A stretch of 64,000 nucleotides of DNA, from positions 1-64,000 of the forward strand of contig NZ_JAUNSF010000004.1 in assembly GCF_030539355.1 (NCBI RefSeq), in the 5' to 3' direction. Each line of letters opens with the position of its first letter. Positions within the stretch are counted from its first letter, which is position 1. Below, one piece after another: positions 28,045-38,448 of this stretch. The stretch is from Sutterella sp. GTDB taxonomy: Bacteria > Pseudomonadota > Gammaproteobacteria > Burkholderiales > Burkholderiaceae_F. Below the pieces are notes generated by a model. It made no database searches and was not told where the DNA came from. It saw only the letters and a program-made list of their open reading frames with translations. The translations under genes and the position numbers were made by a program.

Positions 28045-28059
28045 AATCTTGTGTAATTG
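28045..28059 (+). promoter_or_regulatory. 15-base motif shared with the porin upstream region; possible -10 region
   Basis: AATCTTGTGTAATTG is found here, and its exact reverse complement lies at 30379-30393 upstream of the minus-strand porin, so both copies point toward the gene they precede. Here TTGCAG, 18 bases and TGTAAT give a plausible sigma-70 promoter for the gene at 28157. Confidence 0.45.
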
Positions 28060-28156
28060 CAGAACCCCCTGCGGGTTCTCTACCCTTCCGACATCTTTCC
28101 CTTTTCCGACGCTGTGCCGCCGCTTCCCCGACGCCGGTGCCGCGCCCCAAGTCACG

Positions 28157-29020
28157 ATGTCTGCACGTCTTCGCACTCTCGACCTCTACCCGGATTCCTT
28201 CGGGGACGATATCTTCGGGCTCGCGCCGCTCTCCCTCAACGCACGCGACAGCTATCTCGAGCATGTGATCGGGAACAAGCTGATCACCGCCGAGTCCATC
28301 CATGCGAGCGAGAAAAAGCTCGCAGGCATGATCGTGAGCTCTATCGTCGAGTGCGAGCTCCTCATGTACCTGAAGCAGGTCAAGCAGGCGGGCATCACCG
28401 ACTATCGCAACGGCTACGTCGAGCGGCGCCTCAGTCTCGGCGGCGACGACATCACCGTGCAGATCTCCCGCGACCGCCGCGGCTCCTTCGAGCCCTCCTT
28501 CGTGCACCGCTACTCGCGCGATCTCCGGGTCGACATCGCCGACCTTCTCGCGCTCGCCTGTGCGGAGGGCTACAGCGAGGAGGAGCTCAATCACCTGCGC
28601 GACGTCGTCTACCGCGACGCCGACTCGGAGCTCCCGCAGAACCCGGACCAGTTCTTCTCGATCCTGCGCCGGCACTACCGGAACTGGACGAACACCCGCA
28701 CGCCGCAGTTCGTGCGCCTCGTCTCCGGCTGGTCACTCATGTGCCGCCATCGCTGCGGCATGGTGAAGCTCATCGTCGGCGTGAGCGCGCTCATGCCGAA
28801 CGGCCGCCTCGCCGGCATCCGCGCCGAGGCGGGATCGCCCGCTGACGCGGAGATGCTCGTTGACCGGCTGATCTCCCGCACGGGAACCGTGAACGGCATC
28901 CAGACGCCCATGATCTTCGTCGCCCCGAAGGGCGACATGCTCTTCCGTGACGCCGTCCGCCGCCACTGGCCCGGGACGCTCGTCGTCAACGAAGCGCCCG
29001 TCATGGCCGCGCTCAACTGA
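28157..29020 (+). CDS. IS256 (mutator)-type transposase-derived protein without catalytic residues
   Basis: The 287-residue product aligns by eye with IS256-family transposases. YRNGYVERRLSLGGDDITVQ (83-102) and ISRDRRGSFEPSFV (103-116) match the conserved NSRNG...PRDRxGxFEPxxV block. VKLIVGVSALMPNGRLAGI (203-221) matches the strand after the first catalytic Asp, and APKGDMLFRDAVRRHWPGT (256-274) matches DGLKGFxEAIxxVFPxT. Both catalytic Asp positions are replaced, and the chain ends before the C-terminal Glu helix. The frame is open and is followed by a terminator, so it looks domesticated, perhaps as a DNA-binding protein. No inverted repeats were seen. Confidence 0.65.
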   Translation: MSARLRTLDLYPDSFGDDIFGLAPLSLNARDSYLEHVIGNKLITAESIHASEKKLAGMIVSSIVECELLMYLKQVKQAGITDYRNGYVERRLSLGGDDITVQISRDRRGSFEPSFVHRYSRDLRVDIADLLALACAEGYSEEELNHLRDVVYRDADSELPQNPDQFFSILRRHYRNWTNTRTPQFVRLVSGWSLMCRHRCGMVKLIVGVSALMPNGRLAGIRAEAGSPADAEMLVDRLISRTGTVNGIQTPMIFVAPKGDMLFRDAVRRHWPGTLVVNEAPVMAALN

Positions 29021-29041
29021 TTCACCCTGAACGCTTAAAAC

Positions 29042-29083
29042 GAGGGCCTGTCCAGTCTCTGCACTGAACAGGCCCTCTTCTCT
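29042..29083 (+). terminator. Terminator after the IS256-derived gene
   Basis: GAGGGCCTGT and ACAGGCCCTC form a perfect 10-bp stem, followed by TTCTCT. It starts 21 bases after the stop. Confidence 0.85.
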
Positions 29084-29102
29084 CAAGGCATTATGGAGAA
29101 AA

Positions 29103-29165
29103 CGTGCCGGGAGGTCCCGGGCTTCCGGCGGGGAGACGCGCCGGAGTCCAGGATCCACCGGCACG
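29103..29165. repeat. REP-like structured repeat downstream of the porin
   Basis: CGTGCCGG (29103-29110) and CCGGCACG (29158-29165) enclose an inner CCGGCG/CGCCGG hairpin. The minus strand reads like the common proteobacterial intergenic repeat type GGATCCTGGACTCCGGCG. Only one copy is seen in this window. It may end the porin transcript. Confidence 0.45.
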
Positions 29166-29203
29166 CTCCTCGTTCCCAGGATCCCTCCGCGGAAATCAGA
29201 AGA

Positions 29204-30316
29204 TCAGAAGAAATGGGGCACGCCGATCTGGAAGGTCGTGGCGCTCGAATCCGGATCGATGTCCTCGTCAAGCGCGCCGCTGCCCTTCGCCCAGCTCGCG
29301 ATCGTGTATAGCATCGTGCGCTGCGAGAAGTACTTGTAGAGGCCGGCGGCGACGACGTGGCGCTTGAAGTCCTCGTCCGTGTCGGTGTTGTGGCCGTCAA
29401 GGTACTGGTACTGGAAGTTGAGCTGAACCCTCTCGGCCACGGGGAACTGAGCGCCGACGTAGGCCGCGTCACCGCGGATGCCGCCCGAGAGATTGCCCGA
29501 GGCCTGGTAGATCGCGTTGGCGGCCCAGCTCGCGAAGGCGTATTCATCCTGATGCTCGGAGTGCGAGAAGCCGCCCATGAGCTTCATGAAGTCGAGATCC
29601 CAGCGCGCGGCGCCCTTGACGATCCAGCCGTCCTTCAGCGTGCTGCCGTTGGCGCGCTCGACGCCTTCCGCGGAGAGGAAGAAGCTCAGCTTCTCATCGG
29701 CGCGGCCCCAGTTGAGCGCGACGTTCCAGTAGCGCTCGTTGTCCTGGAAATGAGTCTTTTCCTTGTCCTCGCTGGCGCCCGTGAGCGAGTAGAAGACGCC
29801 GGCGCGCAGACCGGCGAACGAGGGCGTCGTGTAGTAGACCGAGTTGGAGAAGCGGCTCCAGGTGCTGTGCTGCGTGCTCTGGAGAGCGGCGTCGACGTAG
29901 CCCGCCTCGAAGGCGTCGTACTTCACGTACCACGACTGGGTGCCCAGTCCCGTGGCGAAGGACGAGATGCGGCCGGCGCCCAGCTGACCCCAGTCACCCT
30001 TGAGGTAGACCTGGCTCTCGTGGTTCCAGAGACGGTCGCCCGTGTTGTCCATCGTGCCGTCGTCCGTGTTGTAGCCGAGCGTGAGGTTGAAGCCCACGGT
30101 CGCGGCGCCGAGGTTCTCCTCGCCCATGAGGGTGATCTCGCTGCCGACGTACTGGCCCGGATCCATGCGCAGCGTGTCGCCCGCCTTGGTGTGGCTGTAG
30201 GTGAGACCCACGTCGAAGGCGCCGCGCATGCTGAAATCGGCGGCCTCGGCGGCGGAGACGGTGAAGAGGCCGGCGACGAGCGCGGCCACGAGAGTGGTCC
30301 TGTGAGAGAGATGCAT
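29204..30316 (-). CDS. Outer-membrane porin
   Basis: This 370-residue protein has a Sec signal peptide (cleavage near AAEAADF) and alternating beta-strand sequence ending in the outer-membrane signature FQIGVPHFF with C-terminal Phe. The GRISSFATGLGTQSW segment and the alternating aromatic strands fit the 16-strand general porins of Betaproteobacteria (Porin_4). The barrel would be trimeric in the outer membrane and pass small solutes. A 270-base upstream region carries two TCCAATTAC sites, a possible control region. Confidence 0.88.
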   Translation of the reverse strand: MHLSHRTTLVAALVAGLFTVSAAEAADFSMRGAFDVGLTYSHTKAGDTLRMDPGQYVGSEITLMGEENLGAATVGFNLTLGYNTDDGTMDNTGDRLWNHESQVYLKGDWGQLGAGRISSFATGLGTQSWYVKYDAFEAGYVDAALQSTQHSTWSRFSNSVYYTTPSFAGLRAGVFYSLTGASEDKEKTHFQDNERYWNVALNWGRADEKLSFFLSAEGVERANGSTLKDGWIVKGAARWDLDFMKLMGGFSHSEHQDEYAFASWAANAIYQASGNLSGGIRGDAAYVGAQFPVAERVQLNFQYQYLDGHNTDTDEDFKRHVVAAGLYKYFSQRTMLYTIASWAKGSGALDEDIDPDSSATTFQIGVPHFF

Positions 30317-30378
30317 GTTTGGGTTCTCCTTGGTGTTTTTGGGCTGGAGGCCAATCTACGCACCTGTCAAGAGGAATC

Positions 30379-30462
30379 CAATTACACAAGATTCGGGGAA
30401 GCCGTCCGCCCGGGGTCCGTCCGGGGAGAACTCCGCGCAGGCGTCAGCCTGCGTCCAATTAC
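30379..30462 (-). promoter_or_regulatory. Porin upstream region: two TCCAATTAC sites and a hairpin
   Basis: TCCAATTAC occurs at 30377-30385 and 30454-30462, 77 bases apart. The first is part of a 15-mer, CAATTACACAAGATT, repeated in reverse at 28045. Between them is the perfect hairpin CGCAGGC/GCCTGCG (30436-30453). These look like regulator or promoter sites for the porin, which starts at 30316 on the minus strand. Confidence 0.4.
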
Positions 30463-30586
30463 GCCTGAATCCCGGCATCCGGCCGCTTGCCGGACCGGGC
30501 GGGGCCGATATTCAGCTCCGGGTTTTTCATATAATTGCCGTTCCGCGAACAAACACCTTTCACGCCCTCTCACGAGGGCTTTCATC

Positions 30587-30811
30587 ATGCCGATTTACGC
30601 CTACAAGTGCACCTCCTGCGGTTTCGAAAAGGACTTCCTGCAGAAGATGAGTGACAAGCCCCTGACCAAGTGCCCGAGCTGCGGCAAGGACACGCTGAAG
30701 AAGGAGCTCTCCGCCCCCGGTTTCGAGCTCAAGGGCTCCGGCTGGGCCGCGACCGACTTCAACGGCGGCCCCAAGGCCGTCCCGGCGGCGCACCGTCACT
30801 CGGACAAGTGA
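30587..30811 (+). CDS. FmdB-family zinc-ribbon protein
   Basis: This 74-residue protein begins MPIYAYKCTSCG and has a second CPSCG pair (CxxC...CxxC), the zinc ribbon of the FmdB family. The tail is SGWAATDFNG, also typical. The role is unknown, though regulatory functions have been proposed. In Betaproteobacteria it is the usual first gene before DUF502 and aspS, as here. The start is ATG 30587; the longer in-frame ORF is antisense to the porin. Confidence 0.88.
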   Translation: MPIYAYKCTSCGFEKDFLQKMSDKPLTKCPSCGKDTLKKELSAPGFELKGSGWAATDFNGGPKAVPAAHRHSDK

Positions 30812-30902
30812 CCAGCAAGCGACTGAGGCAAACTTTCCCGGCAGGACGGTGATTCCTGTCCCGACCACAAACATAGAAGAAAGACCCCGATCCTCAGCCC
30901 GG

Positions 30903-30945
30903 AAACCGCGCCGCGAGTGAAGTCGCCGCGCGGTTTTTCTTTTTC
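30903..30945 (+). terminator. Terminator between fmdB-like and DUF502 genes
   Basis: AAACCGCGC and GCGCGGTTT form a 9-bp stem followed by TTTTTCTTTTT. It lies 22 bases before the DUF502 start, so the latter needs its own promoter or read-through. Confidence 0.8.
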
Positions 30946-30967
30946 TGCATCCCCTCGGACTTCCGCC

Positions 30968-31627
30968 ATGTTCAAGAAGTACTTCTCCGCAGGACTCCTC
31001 CTGTGGTGCCCGCTCGTCATCACGCTCTGGGTGCTCGAGACCATCATCCGCTGGTCGGACTCGGTCGTGCAGCTGCTGCCGCCGAACCTCCGTCCCGAGG
31101 TTCTGATCGGCTACGAGATCCCCGGCATCGGCCTCGTGATCGCCGCCGCCGTGATCTTCGTCACCGGCATCCTCGTCGCGAACTTCATCGGTCAGTGGAT
31201 CGTCTCCCGCTGGGAGCGTTTCCTCGAGAAGATCCCGCTCGTGCGCCCGATCTACTCGGGCGTCAAGCAGATCCTCGAGACGGTGCTCTCCGACCGCACG
31301 CAGAGCTTCCACGACGTGGTCCTCGTCGAGTTCCCGAGGAAGGACTGCTGGACCTACGGCTTCGTCGTGGCCACGCCCGGCGCCGGGACACAGAAGGAGA
31401 TGGGCGGCGAGGACATGATCACCGTCTTCGTGCCGACGGCGCCGAACCCGACCTCGGGCTACGTCGTCATGGTCGAGCGCGCCGCCGTGCGGAAGACCTC
31501 CACCTCGGTCGAGGACGCCTTCAAGTTCCATGTGTCGCTCGGCGTGATGACGCCCGCGGCGCAGAATGCGGAAAAATCGCCCGAGGCCGCGCCTGAAAAC
31601 GCCTCCGGCACGGCGACTCAGGCCTGA
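30968..31627 (+). CDS. DUF502 membrane protein
   Basis: This 219-residue protein has two membrane segments (residues 5-25 and 50-75). The DUF502 block IPLVRPIYSGVKQILETVL (about 88-106) and MITVFVPTAPNPTSGYVVMVE (about 154-174) follow. The C-terminal 30 residues are low-complexity Ala/Glu/Pro. The family is of unknown function. It is conserved between the FmdB-type gene and aspS. ATG 30968 starts at MFKKYFSAG, the family start. Confidence 0.88.
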   Translation: MFKKYFSAGLLLWCPLVITLWVLETIIRWSDSVVQLLPPNLRPEVLIGYEIPGIGLVIAAAVIFVTGILVANFIGQWIVSRWERFLEKIPLVRPIYSGVKQILETVLSDRTQSFHDVVLVEFPRKDCWTYGFVVATPGAGTQKEMGGEDMITVFVPTAPNPTSGYVVMVERAAVRKTSTSVEDAFKFHVSLGVMTPAAQNAEKSPEAAPENASGTATQA

Positions 31628-31837
31628 TCGCGCTAAACTTTCTAGATACGCCCTGCACTGCCCCGCCGCGTTCATTCAGAGCGCCCTCCGCCAGAGGAGT
31701 GCTCCGGCGGGATTCCGTCAGGCAGGCCAAACCGAATTTCTGGACGTTTTCGATCCCGGAAGGGGATCGGGCGCGCCCTGCTTTTTTCTACTACCCTGCC
31801 GTCCCCGATGTCGGAGGCGGCAATTCTGGGAGCTTTT

Positions 31838-33634
<1,797 letters not shown>

Positions 33635-33709
33635 GATCGACTGATCTCATCGGCATCCTGGGCGGCCGCGAGGCCGCCTGAGCGGTGCTGAATTCCTTCT
33701 TTTCCGAGA

Positions 33710-33738
33710 GGCCCCGCGATCAAACGCGGGGCCTTTTT
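33710..33738 (+). terminator. Terminator after aspS
   Basis: GGCCCCGCG and CGCGGGGCC form a 9-bp stem with a 6-base loop followed by TTTTT. A second hairpin, GGCGGCC/GGCCGCC, lies at 33661-33678. Confidence 0.93.
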
Positions 33739-33784
33739 CGACCTTCCTTCCCCTCAACTTTTCCCCGGTTCCGGATCCCTCGCC

Positions 33785-34666
33785 ATGCAAAGCCTCTGGA
33801 TGCTCGCCGCGTCCCTCTTCTTCGCCCTGATGGCCGTCTGCACGAAGCTCTCCGCAGCGAACTTCGGCACGTTCGAGCTCGTCTTCTACCGCAACGTATT
33901 CGGCGTGGTCTTCCTCGGGGCCTGGATCCTCCTCACGCACCGGCAGATCGGCACGAGGTACTTCTTCAGCCACATCAAGCGCAGCTTCTTCGGGACCTTC
34001 GCGCTCACGATCTGGTTCTGGACGCTGGGACTGCTGCCGCTCGGCACCTCGATGACGCTCAACTACACGAGCCCGCTCTACATGGCGCTCATCGTCTCTG
34101 CCATCATGATGAGGCGCGGCGAAAAGCCGCACCTCGGTCTCATCGCCGCGGTCATCGTCGGCTTCCTCGGCGTCGTGCTCGCGCTCCGGCCCGAGATCCA
34201 CGCCGGCCAGGAGCTGCCCGCGATGATCGGTCTCACCTCGGGCATCCTCTCCGCGCTCGCCTACATGCAGATCAAGAGCATGACGAAGCTCGGCGAGCCC
34301 GACTGGCGCATCGTCTTCTATTTCTCCTGCTTCGGCACCTGCTGGGGCCTCGCCGGCAACTTCATCACCGTGGGCTCAATGACCCCCGTGGGCCTCGCCG
34401 ACGTGCCGGCGCTCCTCGGCATCGGCGCGAGCGCCGTGCTCGCCCAGATCTGCATGACGCACGCCTGGGGCGCAGGGAACATGCTGCTCACGAGCGCGCT
34501 GCAGTTCTCCGCGATCGTCTTCGCGGCGGTGCTCGGCCTGCTGATCTTCAGCGAGCCCATCCCGCTCGAGACCGCGGCCGGCATCGCCCTGATCATCGTC
34601 TCGGGCGTCACCGCCACCGCGATGACGAAGCGCGCGAGCTCAAAGTCCGCCGCGGCGAAGAAGTAA
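33785..34666 (+). CDS. EamA-family DMT transporter
   Basis: This 293-residue protein has ten hydrophobic segments in two EamA repeats. FGTFELVFYRNVFGVVFL is in the first, and ASAVLAQICMTHAWGAGNMLL and SALQFSAIVFAAVLGLLIFSEP in the second. Family members export amino acids or other metabolites; this one's substrate is unknown. The C-terminus is short and lysine-rich. It ends two bases before the convergent primase gene, with no terminator between. Confidence 0.88.
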   Translation: MQSLWMLAASLFFALMAVCTKLSAANFGTFELVFYRNVFGVVFLGAWILLTHRQIGTRYFFSHIKRSFFGTFALTIWFWTLGLLPLGTSMTLNYTSPLYMALIVSAIMMRRGEKPHLGLIAAVIVGFLGVVLALRPEIHAGQELPAMIGLTSGILSALAYMQIKSMTKLGEPDWRIVFYFSCFGTCWGLAGNFITVGSMTPVGLADVPALLGIGASAVLAQICMTHAWGAGNMLLTSALQFSAIVFAAVLGLLIFSEPIPLETAAGIALIIVSGVTATAMTKRASSKSAAAKK

Positions 34667-34668
34667 CT

Positions 34669-35682
34669 TCAGAAGCTGAGCTTTCCCCCGGCGAGGAGCA
34701 CGTCGTTCCAGTCCGTGCCCTGCCCGGGCGGGATGTGCACCGTCACCTCGAGGCCGGGGTGCTCGCGCCTCAGGCGCGCGGCGAGCTCGTACGCCCCGGC
34801 CGCGCCCGCGAACGAGCGGTCGTTGTCGCCGCAGATGCGGATGCGCTCCACGCCCGCCGGCACCGCCTCAAACCGTCGGAAGCCCGTGAGCGAGATCGCG
34901 CTCCAGACGGGAAGCCCCGTGAGCTCATGCACGGAGAGCGCGGTCTCGATGCCCTCGGAGAGGCAGAGGATCGAGGTCGGGGGAAAGAGCCGCACCAGGC
35001 CGTCCTCGACCGAGCCCGGCGCGAGTTTCTTCACGTTGGGCACCGGCGCCTTGCCGCCTTCCTCCGTGAGGAAGGTGCGGTGCAGCGTGACGAGCTTCCC
35101 CGCCGGGTCGGTGACGCAGGCGATCATCGCGGGGAACTTCCCGAGAAGCTTCGGCGCGCCCGCCTCGTCGGTGCCCCAGCAGGGCACGTCATGCCCCTCG
35201 CGGAGCATCGCGCTCAGGTCGCACCGCCCGAGACCGCGGCTCGCGAGATAGCGGCGCACGGGGGCGTCCGCCGGGAGCTCCTTCAGGGGCACCGCGGCAT
35301 TCCACTCGGCCTCGAGCCTCGCGAGGCGGTCCGTCTCGCGGCGCTCCTCCCCCTCTCGGAGCCGGCGCCACTCGTTGATCTCCTCGCGCGAGCGCTGACG
35401 CGGCGGGATGCCGAGATAGCTCTCAAGCCACCGCAGCGTCTCGGGGAAGCTCCTCCTCGAGAACTTCATGAGGAGTTCGATGCCGTCGCCCGCGCCGCAG
35501 CCGCGGCAGAACCAGCGGCCCTCGGTCTCCTTCCTGAAGAAACTGAAGCGGTCCCGCCCGCCGCAGAGCGGGCAGGGGCGGTTGTCGCGCTCGAAATGCG
35601 CGGGATCCATGCCGCCGGCGGCGAAGATCTCGGGCCAGCGGCCCTCGGCGCGTGATTTGATGAGTTCGATCTGCGGGTCCAT
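34669..35682 (-). CDS. Phage-type DNA primase (zinc ribbon plus toprim), orphan
   Basis: This 337-residue protein has an N-terminal zinc ribbon CPLC...CRGC (Cys37, 40, 59, 62) with GGRDRFSFF between, as in P4-type and integrative-element primases. A toprim domain follows, with LSEGIETALSVHELTG (Glu243 region) and ICGDNDRS (Asp286, Asp288). It lacks the helicase domain usually fused in P4 primases. No phage, integrase or plasmid gene is near, and base composition matches the neighbours. It could be a remnant or a domesticated enzyme. It is distinct from the housekeeping DnaG in size and motifs. Confidence 0.75.
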   Translation of the reverse strand: MDPQIELIKSRAEGRWPEIFAAGGMDPAHFERDNRPCPLCGGRDRFSFFRKETEGRWFCRGCGAGDGIELLMKFSRRSFPETLRWLESYLGIPPRQRSREEINEWRRLREGEERRETDRLARLEAEWNAAVPLKELPADAPVRRYLASRGLGRCDLSAMLREGHDVPCWGTDEAGAPKLLGKFPAMIACVTDPAGKLVTLHRTFLTEEGGKAPVPNVKKLAPGSVEDGLVRLFPPTSILCLSEGIETALSVHELTGLPVWSAISLTGFRRFEAVPAGVERIRICGDNDRSFAGAAGAYELAARLRREHPGLEVTVHIPPGQGTDWNDVLLAGGKLSF

Positions 35683-35791
35683 AGTGTTTTCCGTCCTTTG
35701 CCATCAACTTTACGGACGGGTGGCCCGTTTGCTGTCGCAGCCGAACAGGTTGAAATCCGGGCGACGTTTTTCGGCGCCCGGGTCAGGGAAT

Positions 35792-36304
35792 TCAAATGCT
35801 CATCAGGAAGCTGTCGCGGTCCTTCCACGGGTCGAGCGTGTAGCCCACCTCGGTGACGACGCCGTTCACGTCGAACTGCACCCAGCAAGCCATGTCGAAC
35901 ATGCCCTCGTCCTTGAAGCGGTACATCCAGGCGTGCTGGTTGCTCAGGTGGAACTCATACTCCTGGGCGCACTTGCCGAAGAGGTTCCAGACATCGGCCT
36001 CCGTCGAGACGCCCGGCTTGATGAGCGCGAAGTGCTCGCGGTCGAGCACGTTCTCAAGCTTCTCGAGGCGCCCCTCGGCGTCGAGCGTCATCCACCAGAC
36101 CTCCTGCGCCGCGCCCTGGCCGGAATAGACAAGGCGCGTGCGGCCGTCGGGGAGCGCGACGCGCGCGTGCGGGGCGCCGAGGTACTCGACGATCTGGGGC
36201 TCGGGCGCGCCCATGTCGACGAGCTGCGGATGCGCGCAGCCCGCGAGAATGCACGGCACGGCGGCCGCGACGAAGAGCGCCTGCAGAATGCGTGAATTCT
36301 TCAT
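35792..36304 (-). CDS. Predicted lipoprotein with BamE-like features
   Basis: This 170-residue protein has a lipoprotein signal with lipobox LAGC (Cys23). The mature part carries the repeated pattern seen in SmpA/BamE-like proteins (PGVSTEADVWNLFGKCAQEY at about 96-115, and an N-terminal EYLGAPHARVALPDG). No function can be assigned. It is the last of four minus-strand genes with mtnA, the aldolase and a small protein, but it starts after a small gap (3 bases), so co-transcription is likely. Confidence 0.7.
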   Translation of the reverse strand: MKNSRILQALFVAAAVPCILAGCAHPQLVDMGAPEPQIVEYLGAPHARVALPDGRTRLVYSGQGAAQEVWWMTLDAEGRLEKLENVLDREHFALIKPGVSTEADVWNLFGKCAQEYEFHLSNQHAWMYRFKDEGMFDMACWVQFDVNGVVTEVGYTLDPWKDRDSFLMSI

Positions 36305-36307
36305 TTT

Positions 36308-36565
36308 CTACTTCTCCTTGGGAAGCGACTCGACAGGGGCCGTCTTCTCTTCCCAGCCACACTCAAGCTGATCAATGAGCGACTTGAGCGCCTGCTTGAA
36401 CTCGGCCTTGCCGACGCCGAGGAGCACCGCGTCCTCGTAGAACTCGGAGAGCGACTCGGCGGCCTCCTCCCAGTTCTCCGTGAGCACGCGCACGCTCTCC
36501 GTGCAGGACACGGTCGTGCCGTCAACGCGCTTCCAGACCTTCGGGGCGGGCGGAATCGTCTTCAT
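36308..36565 (-). CDS. Small hypothetical protein
   Basis: This 85-residue acidic protein has no recognised domain. Central residues 33-70 look alpha-helical (EEAAESLSEFYEDAVLLGVG). It starts at the last base of the aldolase stop (1-base overlap) and ends three bases before the lipoprotein gene, so it is firmly part of the operon. Coding status is supported by tight packing. Confidence 0.6.
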   Translation of the reverse strand: MKTIPPAPKVWKRVDGTTVSCTESVRVLTENWEEAAESLSEFYEDAVLLGVGKAEFKQALKSLIDQLECGWEEKTAPVESLPKEK

Positions 36566-37213
36566 CAGCGCTTCTCCCCGGGCTGAAGCCCGTAGGTGCG
36601 GAATTTTTCGATCACGCGGCGCATCTCGTCGGCGGGGATGAGGCGCACGTCCCCGAGCTGCCTCACGACGCAGTACTGGTGCGCGAGGTTCTCGACCTCC
36701 GCGGCCATGGCAAGCGCCTTTTCCAGGTTCTTCCCGAGCGCGAGCGAGCCGTGGTGCTCAAGGAGGCACGCGTTCTTCTCGCGCAGCCCCTCGGCGGCCG
36801 CGAGCGCAAGCTCATGCGTGCCGAAGGTGCGGTAAGGCACCACGTCGATCGAGTCGCCGCCCGCCGCGGCCACCATGTAGTGGAAGGCCGGGATGGGGAG
36901 GTTCTGGCAGGCGAGCGCCGTCGCGAAGCACGAGTGGCAGTGGACGATCGCCTGCGCGTCCGCCCGCAGCCGGTAGACCTCGGCGTGCATCTCCCACTCG
37001 GAGCTCGGGAGCCGCTCGCCCTCCATGGCGTTGTCGGCGAGCCTGACGAAGATCAGGTCCGCGGGCACGAGATGCTCGTACGGGATCCCGGTCGGCGTGA
37101 TGATGAACCCGTCGCGGAGGCGCGCCGAGACGTTGCCGGACTTGTTGACGTTGATGCCGCGGCGGTTCATCTCGAGCGCCGTCGCGATGACGGCGCTCCT
37201 CAGTTCCGTTTCC

Positions 37214-37224
<11 letters not shown>
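36565..37224 (-). CDS. ald2: Class II aldolase, probable 5-(methylthio)ribulose-1-phosphate/5-deoxyribulose-1-phosphate aldolase
   Basis: This 219-residue zinc aldolase of the fuculose-1-phosphate aldolase/MtnB family has metal ligands HCH (His95, His97) and HHG (His157 region), with catalytic Glu76 in SSEWEMH. Its neighbour is mtnA, which overlaps by 11 bases. The full methionine salvage cluster (mtnC, mtnD) is absent, so the dihydroxyacetone-phosphate shunt is more likely: aldol cleavage of the isomer made by MtnA. An MtnB dehydratase role is the alternative. The symbol follows the shunt interpretation. Confidence 0.72.
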
Positions 37225-38305
<1,081 letters not shown>

Positions 38306-38448
38306 AAAACAACCTCAGAAAAAACGCGGCGCCGGGCTCTCTCCCGGGGCGGAGAAAGCATTTCAAAGCCGCATCTTTTGAGTTTAGCAAGGCGGGCCCG
38401 TGGGCTACACTTGAATCCACGAAAACCACCACCTCCCCGACAGTACAT

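Noticed and set aside
28157..29020. Intact insertion sequence
   Set aside because: No terminal inverted repeats or target duplications were seen, and the catalytic Asp positions are changed.
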